Positions 26,764-35,311 of a stretch of 64,000 nucleotides of DNA are shown here, piece by piece. The notes under the pieces are model-generated. The model saw only the letters and a program-made list of their open reading frames with translations. It did not search any database and had not been told where the DNA came from. A program made the translations under genes and the position numbers. The stretch is taken from the NCBI RefSeq assembly GCF_003312915.1, contig NZ_CP030261.1, forward strand, positions 2,914,001-2,978,000, written 5' to 3'. Every line of letters starts with the position of its first letter. Within the stretch, counting starts at the first letter, position 1. Origin of the DNA: Flavobacterium fluviale. GTDB taxonomy: Bacteria; Bacteroidota; Bacteroidia; Flavobacteriales; Flavobacteriaceae.

Positions 26764-28173
26764 ATGGAACCAACAAGAAAGGAACATGATTTTTTAGGAG
26801 AATTAGAAATTCCGAATCATCTATACTACGGAATCCAGACTTTTAGAGCTGTAGAGAATTTCAATATTACCGGAATTCCAATTTCAAAAGAACCTTTATT
26901 CATCAAAGCTTTAGGATATGTAAAAAAAGCGGCAGCTTTAGCCAATAAAGACTGTGGCGCAATTGATCCTAAAATTGCCGAAGCAATCTGTTATGGAAGC
27001 GATCAGGTAATTGCTGGTAAATTTGATCAGGAATTTGTGAGCGATTTAATCCAAGGAGGCGCGGGAACTTCTGTAAACATGAATGCAAACGAAGTTATTG
27101 CGAATATTGGACTAGAATATTTAGGTCATAAAAAAGGAGAATACAATTTTCTTCATCCAAACAATCATGTCAACTGTTCACAGTCTACAAACGACGCTTA
27201 CCCTTCTGCTTTTAGAATTGCTTTGTATTTGAAAATGGAGAGCTTTATTAAAACTTTTGCAGGTCTTGAAGTTGCTTTTGCTAAAAAAGGAGAGGAGTTT
27301 AAAGAAGTCTTAAAAATGGGAAGAACGCAACTGCAAGATGCAGTTCCAATGACTTTAGGACAAGAATTTAAAGCTTATGCGACAACAATTGGCGAGGATA
27401 TTCAACGTTTAAAAAATGCTCAGGAATTATTGCTAGAAATCAATATGGGCGCAACAGCTATTGGAACAAAAGTAAATGCTCCCGAAGGTTATCCTGAAAT
27501 CTGCGTAAAATATTTAGCAGATGAAGTTGGAATTCCATTAACGCTTTCACCGGATTTAATTGAGGCAACGGTAGATACTGGAGCTTATGTACAAATTATG
27601 GGAACATTAAAACGTTCTGCGGTTAAGATTTCTAAAATCTGTAATGATTTACGTTTATTAAGTTCTGGACCGAGAACGGGTTTAAATGAGATTAATCTTC
27701 CCGCACGTCAGCCGGGTTCGTCTATTATGCCAGGAAAAGTAAATCCGGTAATTCCAGAAGTCGTAAATCAGACTTGTTTTTATGTAATTGGTCAGGATTT
27801 AACAGTTACAATGGCAGCAGAGGCAGGACAATTGCAATTGAATGTAATGGAACCAGTTATTGCTTTTGCGATGTTTACTTCTTTAGATTATCTTTCAAAT
27901 GCGATTCAGACCTTAATTGATAAATGTATCAACGGAATCACTGCAAATGTTGACCATTGCTATAATATGGTTATGAATAGTATCGGAATCGTAACGCAAT
28001 TGAACCCGATTATTGGATATGAAGAAAGTGCCAGTATTGCTGGAGAAGCTTTAAAAACAAATAAAAGTGTGCATCAAATTGCTGTTTTAGAGCGAAAATT
28101 AATTACACAGGAAAAATGGGATGAAATTTATTCGTTAGAAAATTTAATTCATCCAAAGTTCATTACGAAATAA
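26764..28173 (+). CDS. aspA: aspartate ammonia-lyase
   Basis: The product converts aspartate reversibly to fumarate and ammonia. The 469-residue protein has VNCSQSTNDAYPSAFR (substrate site), MGRTQLQDAVP and the superfamily signature GSSIMPGKVNPV near residues 318-329. These distinguish it from the argininosuccinate lyase elsewhere in the window. The opening TRKEHDFLGELEIPNHLYYGIQTFRAVENF is typical of AspA/FumC. It is followed by its own terminator. Confidence 0.95.
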   Translation: MEPTRKEHDFLGELEIPNHLYYGIQTFRAVENFNITGIPISKEPLFIKALGYVKKAAALANKDCGAIDPKIAEAICYGSDQVIAGKFDQEFVSDLIQGGAGTSVNMNANEVIANIGLEYLGHKKGEYNFLHPNNHVNCSQSTNDAYPSAFRIALYLKMESFIKTFAGLEVAFAKKGEEFKEVLKMGRTQLQDAVPMTLGQEFKAYATTIGEDIQRLKNAQELLLEINMGATAIGTKVNAPEGYPEICVKYLADEVGIPLTLSPDLIEATVDTGAYVQIMGTLKRSAVKISKICNDLRLLSSGPRTGLNEINLPARQPGSSIMPGKVNPVIPEVVNQTCFYVIGQDLTVTMAAEAGQLQLNVMEPVIAFAMFTSLDYLSNAIQTLIDKCINGITANVDHCYNMVMNSIGIVTQLNPIIGYEESASIAGEALKTNKSVHQIAVLERKLITQEKWDEIYSLENLIHPKFITK

Positions 28174-28185
28174 AGTTTAAAATAA

Positions 28186-28217
28186 GAGAAGCCGTCATTG
28201 TAGACGGCTTCTTTTTT
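28186..28217 (+). terminator. terminator of aspA
   Basis: GAAGCCGTC and GACGGCTTC pair around ATTGTA and run into T6. Confidence 0.92.
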
Positions 28218-28237
28218 ATCTGTTAATATGACTATTT

Positions 28238-28717
28238 TTAATGTATTAAATTATAAAATAAACCAGCCATAAACATGAATAATATTATACATAGAACGTT
28301 AACTCCCAAAACTTTTAAGTATTTGTTTACAGTTTTATCCTCTCCTCTAAAAAAAGTATAGTTGATAACAGTTGCGGCGCCGCCTATCATACCGCCTATA
28401 ATTCCTCCGCCAAATATAATAAGGATTGGTAATCCTCCAATTATATATTCGTACCATTTCAATTTCTCTGCCATACGATGTTTCTGATTGTTTATGCTTA
28501 AAGATTGTGCAGAAATATCAGGAATATTGGCTTTAGGAAAAGCTTTAACTATTTCGTCATTAGCTCTTTTTATTAAAAATGGTTTTCCTTTTTCTTTGCT
28601 TTGTTCAACAAGGATTCCATTTTGCTTTAAAGTAGCTTTCCCTGAAAAGATATTATTTTCAAACTCAAATTTGTCATTTGGAAAATCTGGCAGGGTAAAT
28701 TCAAATTTATTTTTCAT
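28238..28717 (-). CDS. membrane protein of unknown function
   Basis: This 159-residue protein has a soluble N-terminal half of about 85 residues. It is followed by two hydrophobic segments, IIGGLPILIIFGGGIIGGMIGGAATVI-like (about 92-118) and VLGVNVLCIILFMFMAGLFYNLI (about 135-157). The N-terminal half (FEFTLPDFPNDKFEFENNIFSGKATLKQNG) looks like a small beta domain that would face the cytoplasm. I do not recognise the family. A minus-strand TACTTTTG box (28788-28781) may be its -7 element. Confidence 0.65.
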   Translation of the reverse strand: MKNKFEFTLPDFPNDKFEFENNIFSGKATLKQNGILVEQSKEKGKPFLIKRANDEIVKAFPKANIPDISAQSLSINNQKHRMAEKLKWYEYIIGGLPILIIFGGGIIGGMIGGAATVINYTFFRGEDKTVNKYLKVLGVNVLCIILFMFMAGLFYNLIH

Positions 28718-28962
28718 TTTATATTTTTTTTATTTTGAAATGTTCTCAAAACGAGACTACTAGTTTTGTTCTATATTTTGCAAAAGTAACGTAGATAGCT
28801 TGATATTTTTTATTACCAAAAGTCAAAAAAACAATAAAATAAGATTTTTTTTTTCATCACTAATAAATCTTAAACCAAACAATTGAAATAGCCTAAAATA
28901 TTGAAAATAAATATTATATTTACAGTAGGTTGCTGATTTTTAATAAAATAAACTTTTCTTAA

Positions 28963-30234
28963 ATGGTGAATTTTTTAAAAAATAATAACTTTCTGTACAA
29001 GTATAAGATCTTAGGATTATTGTTTTTCATTTCATGTCATTTATTTTCTCAAGAAGAAATAACGAATCGAGAAATTTGCCCGCCTAAAACCATTTTTGAT
29101 ATTTTTAAAAAACAAGACGATGCATTAGTCGTTAAACCTGCCAAAAATAATTTCTTTTTAGTAATTCCAGCTATTGGCTCACAGCCGGCAACTGGATTTT
29201 TCTTTGGTGCTGTTGCGCAGTATACTTTTAAAGGAAAAGAAGAAAAAGATAAATACTCCATTGCAAATGTTGGAGTTACGTACACATTAAAAGATCAGTG
29301 GCTGGTTAATATCAAAAACAATATTCTGCTAAAAAATAATAAAATCTTTTTGAGCGGCGATTATCGTCTTTATTTGTTTTCTCAGCCTAATTATGGACTT
29401 GGAACAGATATTATTCCGCCAAGACGCGATAGAAGTCCTAGTTTTAGTATCGATTCCATAGCTCAGGATATGGATTATAATTATTTGAAATTTCACCAGA
29501 CCGTTTCATTTGAAGTAAAAGAAAACTACTACATAGGCGGAGGAATTAATATTGACTGGTATTCAAGTATTAACGATAAAAAATTGGATGTTGAAAATGG
29601 CAGCTTAACCTATCATTATAATTATAGCCAAAAATACGGATTTGATAATTTAGAGTATTTTTTAAATGGAGTAAGTTTGAATTTGGTTCACGATTCTCGT
29701 GATAATCAGGTAAATGCCTCGCGTGGTTGGTTTGCGAATGTTAATTACAGATTTAATCCCGTTTTGTTTAATAATCAGGATTACAGCAGTGTTTTATTTG
29801 CAGAGTATAAGCATTTTATACCTGTTTCACATAAAAATCCAAATTACATTTTAGCTATTTGGACTTATGGACAATTTGTAACCAGAGGAAAAGTTCCATA
29901 CTTAAATTTACCTGCAATAGGCTGGGATCAGCGAAGCAGGAGCGGGGAGGGTTATACGCAAGGGCTTTTTAGAGGAAATGGATTGGTGTATTTATCAACA
30001 GAATTTCGGTTTCCTATAACCTGTAATCAATTATTAAGCGGTACTGTTTTTACCAATTTTGTTACCGCCAGTAATTCAGATTCAAATCTCTCACTTTTTA
30101 AATCGATTCAGCCCGCTGCAGGTGTTGGGTTGCGTCTTTTAATTGATAAAGCCACCAAGACCAATCTAATTTTAGATTATGCCTGGGGCAATAATTCGAA
30201 AGGTTTTTATTTAAATGCTGGAGAAACTTTTTGA
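28963..30234 (+). CDS. BamA/TamA-type outer-membrane beta-barrel protein
   Basis: The protein has 423 residues. A signal sequence (about 1-29, ending HLFSQ) precedes a region of alternating strands with the Omp85 barrel pattern (GVSLNLVHDSRDNQVNASRGWFANVNYRF and GEGYTQGLFRGNGLVYLSTEFRFP). It ends in phenylalanine (GETF), as expected of an outer-membrane barrel C-terminal signal. No POTRA domain is present, so it is not BamA itself. Its role, whether lipoprotein or protein transport or another function, is unknown. It has a near-consensus -7 element upstream (TATATTTA). Confidence 0.82.
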   Translation: MVNFLKNNNFLYKYKILGLLFFISCHLFSQEEITNREICPPKTIFDIFKKQDDALVVKPAKNNFFLVIPAIGSQPATGFFFGAVAQYTFKGKEEKDKYSIANVGVTYTLKDQWLVNIKNNILLKNNKIFLSGDYRLYLFSQPNYGLGTDIIPPRRDRSPSFSIDSIAQDMDYNYLKFHQTVSFEVKENYYIGGGINIDWYSSINDKKLDVENGSLTYHYNYSQKYGFDNLEYFLNGVSLNLVHDSRDNQVNASRGWFANVNYRFNPVLFNNQDYSSVLFAEYKHFIPVSHKNPNYILAIWTYGQFVTRGKVPYLNLPAIGWDQRSRSGEGYTQGLFRGNGLVYLSTEFRFPITCNQLLSGTVFTNFVTASNSDSNLSLFKSIQPAAGVGLRLLIDKATKTNLILDYAWGNNSKGFYLNAGETF

Positions 30235-30320
30235 TTATAAGTTTTTAAAATTCAAGTTATTATGTTTTTGTAATTAAGTTTTTTCTTTCTAAAAAACATC
30301 ATTTTTTGAAAGAAAAAAGC

Positions 30321-30328
30321 TAAATTTG
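30321..30328 (+). promoter_or_regulatory. -7 box of the small outer-membrane protein gene
   Basis: TAAATTTG matches TAnnTTTG, 31 nt before the start. Confidence 0.45.
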
Positions 30329-30359
30329 ATTATCCATTTAACAATCAAAATCAAAAATT

Positions 30360-30980
30360 ATGAAACAGTACACTTTATTATTAGTTGTATTTCTATCGGC
30401 AATAGGAATGCAGGCTCAAGATGCGAGGTCTTTTTCGCTTAATTTATATGGCGGTTATAATTTTTCAGATCAGCTCGATTACGACGGTTATTCTGCAACA
30501 ATTGAAGACGGTTTTCAATACGGGGCAGGACTTGAATACTTTTTTACAACAAACAATTCAATTGAATTAAAGTATTTAAGATCAGACGTTAAAATTCCAT
30601 TATATGGCCCTGCTGGAGCGCAGTTAAACGCAGATGGCGACAAGGGAGCTTTCAATTTCATTCTCGCAGATTATACCTATTATTTTGATACAGGCTCAAA
30701 TCTGCTTCCTTTTCTCGGTGCAGGTGCAGGTGTTGGAATTGTAGAATCGCCTCAGGGGGGAAGCGGTACTTATTTTGCATGGGATGTAAAAGGCGGTGTA
30801 AAAATTAAAACTGCTTCAGTGGTATCTGTAAATATTAATGCCTATCTTCAATCAATGTCAGCAGCAGTGGGTGAAAGCTATTATTGGTCTTACTGGGTCG
30901 GGCCAGTTGCAGTTGAAGATTATATTTCGACTTTTCAATTTGGTTTGGGCGCAACTTTGAGTTTTAATTTTAAAAATTAA
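30360..30980 (+). CDS. small outer-membrane beta-barrel protein
   Basis: This 206-residue protein has a signal peptide (about 1-19, ending GMQAQ) and an eight-stranded barrel-like alternation of aromatic and polar residues. It contains FEYGAGLEYF-like and FGLGATLSFNFKN segments, ending in asparagine after a phenylalanine-rich last strand. It resembles the OmpW/opacity-like outer-membrane beta-barrel domain. No binding partner or function is evident. A terminator follows closely. Confidence 0.8.
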   Translation: MKQYTLLLVVFLSAIGMQAQDARSFSLNLYGGYNFSDQLDYDGYSATIEDGFQYGAGLEYFFTTNNSIELKYLRSDVKIPLYGPAGAQLNADGDKGAFNFILADYTYYFDTGSNLLPFLGAGAGVGIVESPQGGSGTYFAWDVKGGVKIKTASVVSVNINAYLQSMSAAVGESYYWSYWVGPVAVEDYISTFQFGLGATLSFNFKN

Positions 30981-31015
30981 AAATTACAGGTTTAAATCTA
31001 AAATAAGTAATAATA

Positions 31016-31041
31016 AGCAGACTATATGGTCTGCTTTTTTT
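31016..31041 (+). terminator. terminator after the outer-membrane protein gene
   Basis: AGCAGAC and GTCTGCT pair around TATATG and are followed by T7. Confidence 0.85.
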
Positions 31042-31096
31042 ATGTTTTGACTGAATTGTTCATAATTAAATCATAATTTCTATCCGTAATAAGTAC

Positions 31097-31104
31097 TATT
31101 TTTG
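31097..31104 (+). promoter_or_regulatory. -7 box of the two-component operon
   Basis: TATTTTTG matches TAnnTTTG. It predicts a leader of about 40 nt before the response-regulator gene. Confidence 0.45.
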
Positions 31105-31145
31105 AACTCAATTCTTATTTTTGTTGTATATACAACCTTCCTAAT

Positions 31146-31820
31146 ATGAAATTACTGATAGTCGAAGACGAACCAAATCTATTATCTATACTGCGTAAAG
31201 GATTTGCCGAAAATAATAATGAAGTTAGTGTGGCGCTAGACGGTAAAACCGCTCTGGAGATGATTCATAATTATACTTTTGACGTTGTAATTTTAGATGT
31301 AATGCTTCCAGATATTAATGGAATTGAAATCTGCCGAAGACTTCGCGCCAGCAAGAATTTTGTGCCAATCTTGCTTTTAACAGCTTTAGGAACTTCAGAA
31401 AACATTGTTACCGGACTTAACGCTGGTGCCGATGATTATTTGGTGAAACCTTTTAAATTTGGAGAACTGGATGCCCGAGTAAATGCACTTTACAGAAGAT
31501 CACATCAGGAAACGGAAAAAATTGATACCATTGTTATTGGAGATCTTGAAATAAACGGACGTGCAAAATCTGTAAAAAGAGGCAGTGAAAACATTGTTTT
31601 AACCGCAAAAGAGTTTAAACTTTTGTATTATCTGGCAAAAAACACAGGCCGAATTGTTTCTCGCGATCAGATCTTAGATAATGTCTGGGACATTAATTTT
31701 GATATGAATACTAATGTTGTCGATGTATATATTACTTATTTAAGAAGAAAGATTGATAAGCCTTTTGATTCCAAACTCATTCATACCATGAAGGGATTGG
31801 GCTATGTTATAAAACCATAA
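31146..31820 (+). CDS. OmpR/PhoB-family response regulator
   Basis: This 224-residue DNA-binding response regulator has a receiver domain with acidic pocket Glu7-Asp8, phosphoacceptor Asp51, Thr79 and Lys101. The C-terminal winged helix (about 128-224, IVIGDLEINGRAKSVKRG to HTMKGLGYVIKP) is of OmpR type. It is followed with one base between by a histidine kinase, its obvious partner. The stimulus is unknown; related CusR-like systems in Bacteroidota sense metals or envelope stress, but no adjacent efflux genes support that here. Confidence 0.95.
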   Translation: MKLLIVEDEPNLLSILRKGFAENNNEVSVALDGKTALEMIHNYTFDVVILDVMLPDINGIEICRRLRASKNFVPILLLTALGTSENIVTGLNAGADDYLVKPFKFGELDARVNALYRRSHQETEKIDTIVIGDLEINGRAKSVKRGSENIVLTAKEFKLLYYLAKNTGRIVSRDQILDNVWDINFDMNTNVVDVYITYLRRKIDKPFDSKLIHTMKGLGYVIKP

Positions 31821-31821
31821 A

Positions 31822-33204
31822 ATGGATATTAGAAAAAAAATTACTTTTAACTACGTTGCCCTTTCAACCTTTAGTACATCGTTATTGTGTATTATTGTTT
31901 TTTTCTTGTTCAGAGAAAACAATCGTTACCACTTTTTAAAACGGTTAGATGACAGGTCAAAAATTGTAGCGTCAATTCATTTTCAAAAAGATCCAGAAAA
32001 AATTAAGTATTACAAAAATCTTCAAAAAAATGGTCTCGAAGAATTAATTGAAGAGGAAGAGTATGTACTAAAAATAAATAGTCATAATAGTTTTGATTAT
32101 AATACTAATTTAAACCTTCCAAATACTTTTTATACCAATATTTTAAGTACAGGAAAAGATTCTTACGAGAGAGATAATAAATATTATTTAGGTCAGATTT
32201 TTGAAGAAAACGGACAAAAGTATATTGTAATTGTTGGAGCACGAGACCGTAAAGGAAAAGATACAACAGTTTACATTGTAAAAATCATGCTTTTTGGCGG
32301 TATTGGTTTTGTAATTTTGGCTTTTCTTTTAGGACGTTTTTTGGCAAAAAGAGTAATTAATCCTGTGGCAAGAATTACAAAAGAAGTAAAACGAATCAGC
32401 GCTTCTAATCTTCATAATCGTCTGCCCGAAGTTAAAAATTCAGATGAAATATCCGATTTGACCAACACTTTTAATAATATGCTGGACAGACTGGAAACTT
32501 CTTTTGAAATCCAGGCCAATTTTATTAATAATGCCTCTCACGAATTAAAAACGCCTATAACTACAATTATTGCCGAGGCAGAGATAATGCTGCTCAAAGA
32601 GCGTGAAGTATACGAATATGTAGAGTCCTTAGAAAATATTTACAGTCAGGCATCAAGACTAGGAAATTTAACCGAAAGCTTACTGAAACTTACACAGACT
32701 GGATATGATGGGCAAAAGCAAGTATCTGATATTGCTCGAATAGACGAGCTGCTGCTGGATGTAAAATCTGATTTGGATAAAATATTCCCAGGCAACCGAG
32801 TAAGTATCATACTTAATTTTGCACCAAAAGATTCTAATTTTCTATTACTGCCTTGTAATAAACCATTATTAGAATTGGCAATTAATAATATTATTACCAA
32901 TGGTGTAAAATATTCTGATAATAATGAAGTGTTCGTAAATCTTTCGGCAAACGAGGAGATGATAAAAATTACGATTAATGATATTGGTATCGGAATTCCG
33001 CCAGAAGATATTCCGCACTTATACGAACCTTTCTTTAGAGGTAAAATTGCAGCGAAATACATTGGTTATGGTTTAGGATTACCTTTGGCATCTAAAATCA
33101 TCAGGATGCACGAAGGAGAACTGCAGGTACAGTCTGAACAAGATAAGGGTACAATTGTTACAATAATCTTTAAAAAGTTAAAGATTAAAAATTCTAATGT
33201 TTAA
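31822..33204 (+). CDS. membrane sensor histidine kinase
   Basis: This 460-residue kinase has two membrane helices (about 12-31 and 152-173) enclosing a periplasmic sensor of about 120 residues. A HAMP linker (RVINPVARITKEVKRISASNLHNRLPEVKNSDEI) leads to the HisKA domain with phosphorylatable His240 in NNASHELKTPITT. HATPase motifs follow, with the N-box around NNIITNGVKYSDNN and the G-boxes DIGIGIP and GYGLGLP. It starts one base after the response-regulator stop, so the pair is co-transcribed. Its sensor sequence gives no hint of ligand. Confidence 0.95.
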   Translation: MDIRKKITFNYVALSTFSTSLLCIIVFFLFRENNRYHFLKRLDDRSKIVASIHFQKDPEKIKYYKNLQKNGLEELIEEEEYVLKINSHNSFDYNTNLNLPNTFYTNILSTGKDSYERDNKYYLGQIFEENGQKYIVIVGARDRKGKDTTVYIVKIMLFGGIGFVILAFLLGRFLAKRVINPVARITKEVKRISASNLHNRLPEVKNSDEISDLTNTFNNMLDRLETSFEIQANFINNASHELKTPITTIIAEAEIMLLKEREVYEYVESLENIYSQASRLGNLTESLLKLTQTGYDGQKQVSDIARIDELLLDVKSDLDKIFPGNRVSIILNFAPKDSNFLLLPCNKPLLELAINNIITNGVKYSDNNEVFVNLSANEEMIKITINDIGIGIPPEDIPHLYEPFFRGKIAAKYIGYGLGLPLASKIIRMHEGELQVQSEQDKGTIVTIIFKKLKIKNSNV

Positions 33205-33287
33205 TCTTAGAAAATTCTAATTTTAAATTAAGAAGGGTCTAATTAGCGGATAGTTATTTTGTAGGTATAAACTAAACGATTATACTT

Positions 33288-34010
33288 ATGAAAAACTTTC
33301 TTATACCTACGACTTTAAAAGATGATACAATTTCGGCTGTAAAATCGGCGGTGAATCAGTCCAAAAATACTGAATCAGAAATTATTTTAGTATTAGTTTC
33401 AGAAGCGCCAGACACATTTTCCTCTTCCAGCTTTTTGCGAGAAATGAGATCCGGACTAACAAAAAGTCAGGAAGAAGTACTGGAAACCTGCAGATATATC
33501 ATCGATCATACTCCAAACACAAAACTGAAAGTTCATAACCAATACGGACTTTCGGCTCCAATTTTCAAACGTCTTATAGAAGCTTTTTCTGTAAAATTGG
33601 TTATCCTGACACATTCTTATAAACAAGAAACCAAAAGAATTCATCAATATTTGATTCAATTGGCTGGAAATCAAAAATGTCCAATTCTGCATTTAAGTAC
33701 AGAAATTAATAAAGAAGTTTTCAGCAAGGCTCTTTATGTTGAAAATTCAAGCAAAAGTATTCATGTTAAAGATGTACAGCAGTATTTAAGTGAAAATTTC
33801 TCGTTCGAAATAGTAAGTCAGACTGCCAATTTTGAAGATAATTACGAGAATATTGCTCCATTTTTATCAGAAGCCATTTCAAAACATAATATCGATATGC
33901 TGGTAGAAACTCGAAAAGGAGAAAAAATCAAATTTAAAAAAGTCAAAAAAGAAAATGTCAATGAAAAGCTGGGACTTCCGGTGCTTTCATTGTACGAAGA
34001 GATTGTTTAA
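33288..34010 (+). CDS. UspA-like stress protein
   Basis: This 240-residue cytoplasmic protein has an N-terminal UspA-like alpha/beta domain (MKNFLIPTTLKDDTISAVKSAV, SEIILVLVSEAP) and a second, more diverged half (about 145-240) ending KLGLPVLSLYEEIV. The arrangement resembles tandem Usp proteins. The usual ATP-binding G-x2-G-x9-G(S/T) motif is not seen, so nucleotide binding is doubtful. The gene follows the two-component operon by 83 bp and may be read with it. Confidence 0.65.
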   Translation: MKNFLIPTTLKDDTISAVKSAVNQSKNTESEIILVLVSEAPDTFSSSSFLREMRSGLTKSQEEVLETCRYIIDHTPNTKLKVHNQYGLSAPIFKRLIEAFSVKLVILTHSYKQETKRIHQYLIQLAGNQKCPILHLSTEINKEVFSKALYVENSSKSIHVKDVQQYLSENFSFEIVSQTANFEDNYENIAPFLSEAISKHNIDMLVETRKGEKIKFKKVKKENVNEKLGLPVLSLYEEIV

Positions 34011-34203
34011 GTCTTTAGTTGTTAGTCCTTTAGTCCTTAGTCCTTAGTTCTTAGTGATTAGTTGTTAGTTCTTAGTTACTAATTTTAACGGAATCCTTAT
34101 AATTACTCGATTTTGCAATGTAATTATAAATAAATATTAGTCTAAACTATCTAACTAACAACTAACAACTAATCACTAAGTACTAATTCACTGAGTACTA
34201 AAA
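34011..34203. repeat. TTAGTNN heptad-array hairpin
   Basis: The left arm (34014-34080) is nine copies of a TTAGTNN heptamer, such as TTAGTCC, TTAGTTC and TTAGTGA. The right arm (34150-34200) is the complementary CTAANNN series, such as CTAACAA, CTAATCA and CTAAGTA. The arms enclose about 70 nt of ordinary AT-rich sequence. It is the clearest example of the word-array hairpins. Confidence 0.88.
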
Positions 34204-34234
34204 AACTATAAATATTTAATTTAAAACCGAAAAT

Positions 34235-35182
34235 ATGTTATTAAAGAAAAGAATACCAATGAAGTACGTTCTCGGGAAAATTAAAGTCGAAATTGTTCTG
34301 GTATTAGCGTATACCGTAGTATTTGAAATATTTCACCATTACTTTGTTACACTTCCTGTAGATATTCCAATTGCGATTCCAACTATGATTGGAACGATTA
34401 TTTCACTTTTGCTTGCGTTTAAGTCCAATCAGGCATACGATAGATGGTGGGAAGCAAGAATTGTTTGGGGAGCCGTTGTCAACGATTCCAGAACATTAAT
34501 TCGTCAGGTTTTGACGTTTTACAAAGATCCAGATTTTTCTGTTGAAGCCAGTGAATTCAAAGAAAATTTTGCCAAAAGACAGATTGCATGGTGTTATAGT
34601 TTAGGGCAGTCACTGCGAAATAAAGACGCCGTAGAACCATTGGAAGGATTAATGAGTGATGAAGAAATACGATACATTAAAAATCATCAAAATGTTCCTA
34701 ATGCAATTTTAATGCTTCATGCAAGAGATCTTAGAAATGCTAAAAATGACAAGAAAATCAATACTTACCAACAGGTAGAAATCGATAATACTCTGTCTAG
34801 ACTATGTGATGAAATGGGAAAATGTGAAAGAATTAAAAACACCATATTTCCAACAACATACAGTATGTACATTCGATTGACATTGTGTTTGTTTATTTTA
34901 TTACTGCCTTTCGGGCTAACAAGTGTTTTGAGCTGGTTTGCGATTCCGTTGATCACAGCAATTGGAGGAGCTTTCTTTTTGATCGAAAGAATGGCGATTC
35001 ATTTGCAGGATCCATTTGAAAACAGACCAACAGATACGCCTGTTACCACTATTGCAAATACAATAGAAAAAAATATAAAACAAATGCTGAATGAATACCA
35101 AAGCGAATTTGATATTCTAAACGAATTTGAATTGAACGACGAACCTAAAATAGTCGAAAAAGGCGCTTATTTCGTCTTATAG
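34235..35182 (+). CDS. bestrophin family anion channel-like protein
   Basis: This 315-residue protein has the bestrophin (UPF0187) signature SNQAYDRWWEARIVWGAVVNDSR at about residues 67-89 and four hydrophobic segments. The bacterial structural homologue forms a pentameric channel. The C-terminal cytosolic region includes DPFENRPTDTPV, conserved in the family. Whether it is a channel in this organism is inferred. It is preceded by a heptad-array hairpin and followed by a convergent regulator gene. Confidence 0.9.
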   Translation: MLLKKRIPMKYVLGKIKVEIVLVLAYTVVFEIFHHYFVTLPVDIPIAIPTMIGTIISLLLAFKSNQAYDRWWEARIVWGAVVNDSRTLIRQVLTFYKDPDFSVEASEFKENFAKRQIAWCYSLGQSLRNKDAVEPLEGLMSDEEIRYIKNHQNVPNAILMLHARDLRNAKNDKKINTYQQVEIDNTLSRLCDEMGKCERIKNTIFPTTYSMYIRLTLCLFILLLPFGLTSVLSWFAIPLITAIGGAFFLIERMAIHLQDPFENRPTDTPVTTIANTIEKNIKQMLNEYQSEFDILNEFELNDEPKIVEKGAYFVL

Positions 35183-35311
35183 AAATTTAATTTTGGTCTT
35201 CTTTTAATTGTTGGCTGGACAGTGTGTAGTTGCGCTGTCCAGTTTTTTTATTTTATATAGGTGTAGTTTGCATCCCATGTTTATGCATATATATGATTAC
35301 AAAAACTTAAT

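Noticed and set aside
34011..34203. Possible CRISPR array
   Set aside because: The repeat unit is only 7 bases, there are no unique spacers of 30-35 bases, and no cas gene is in the window.
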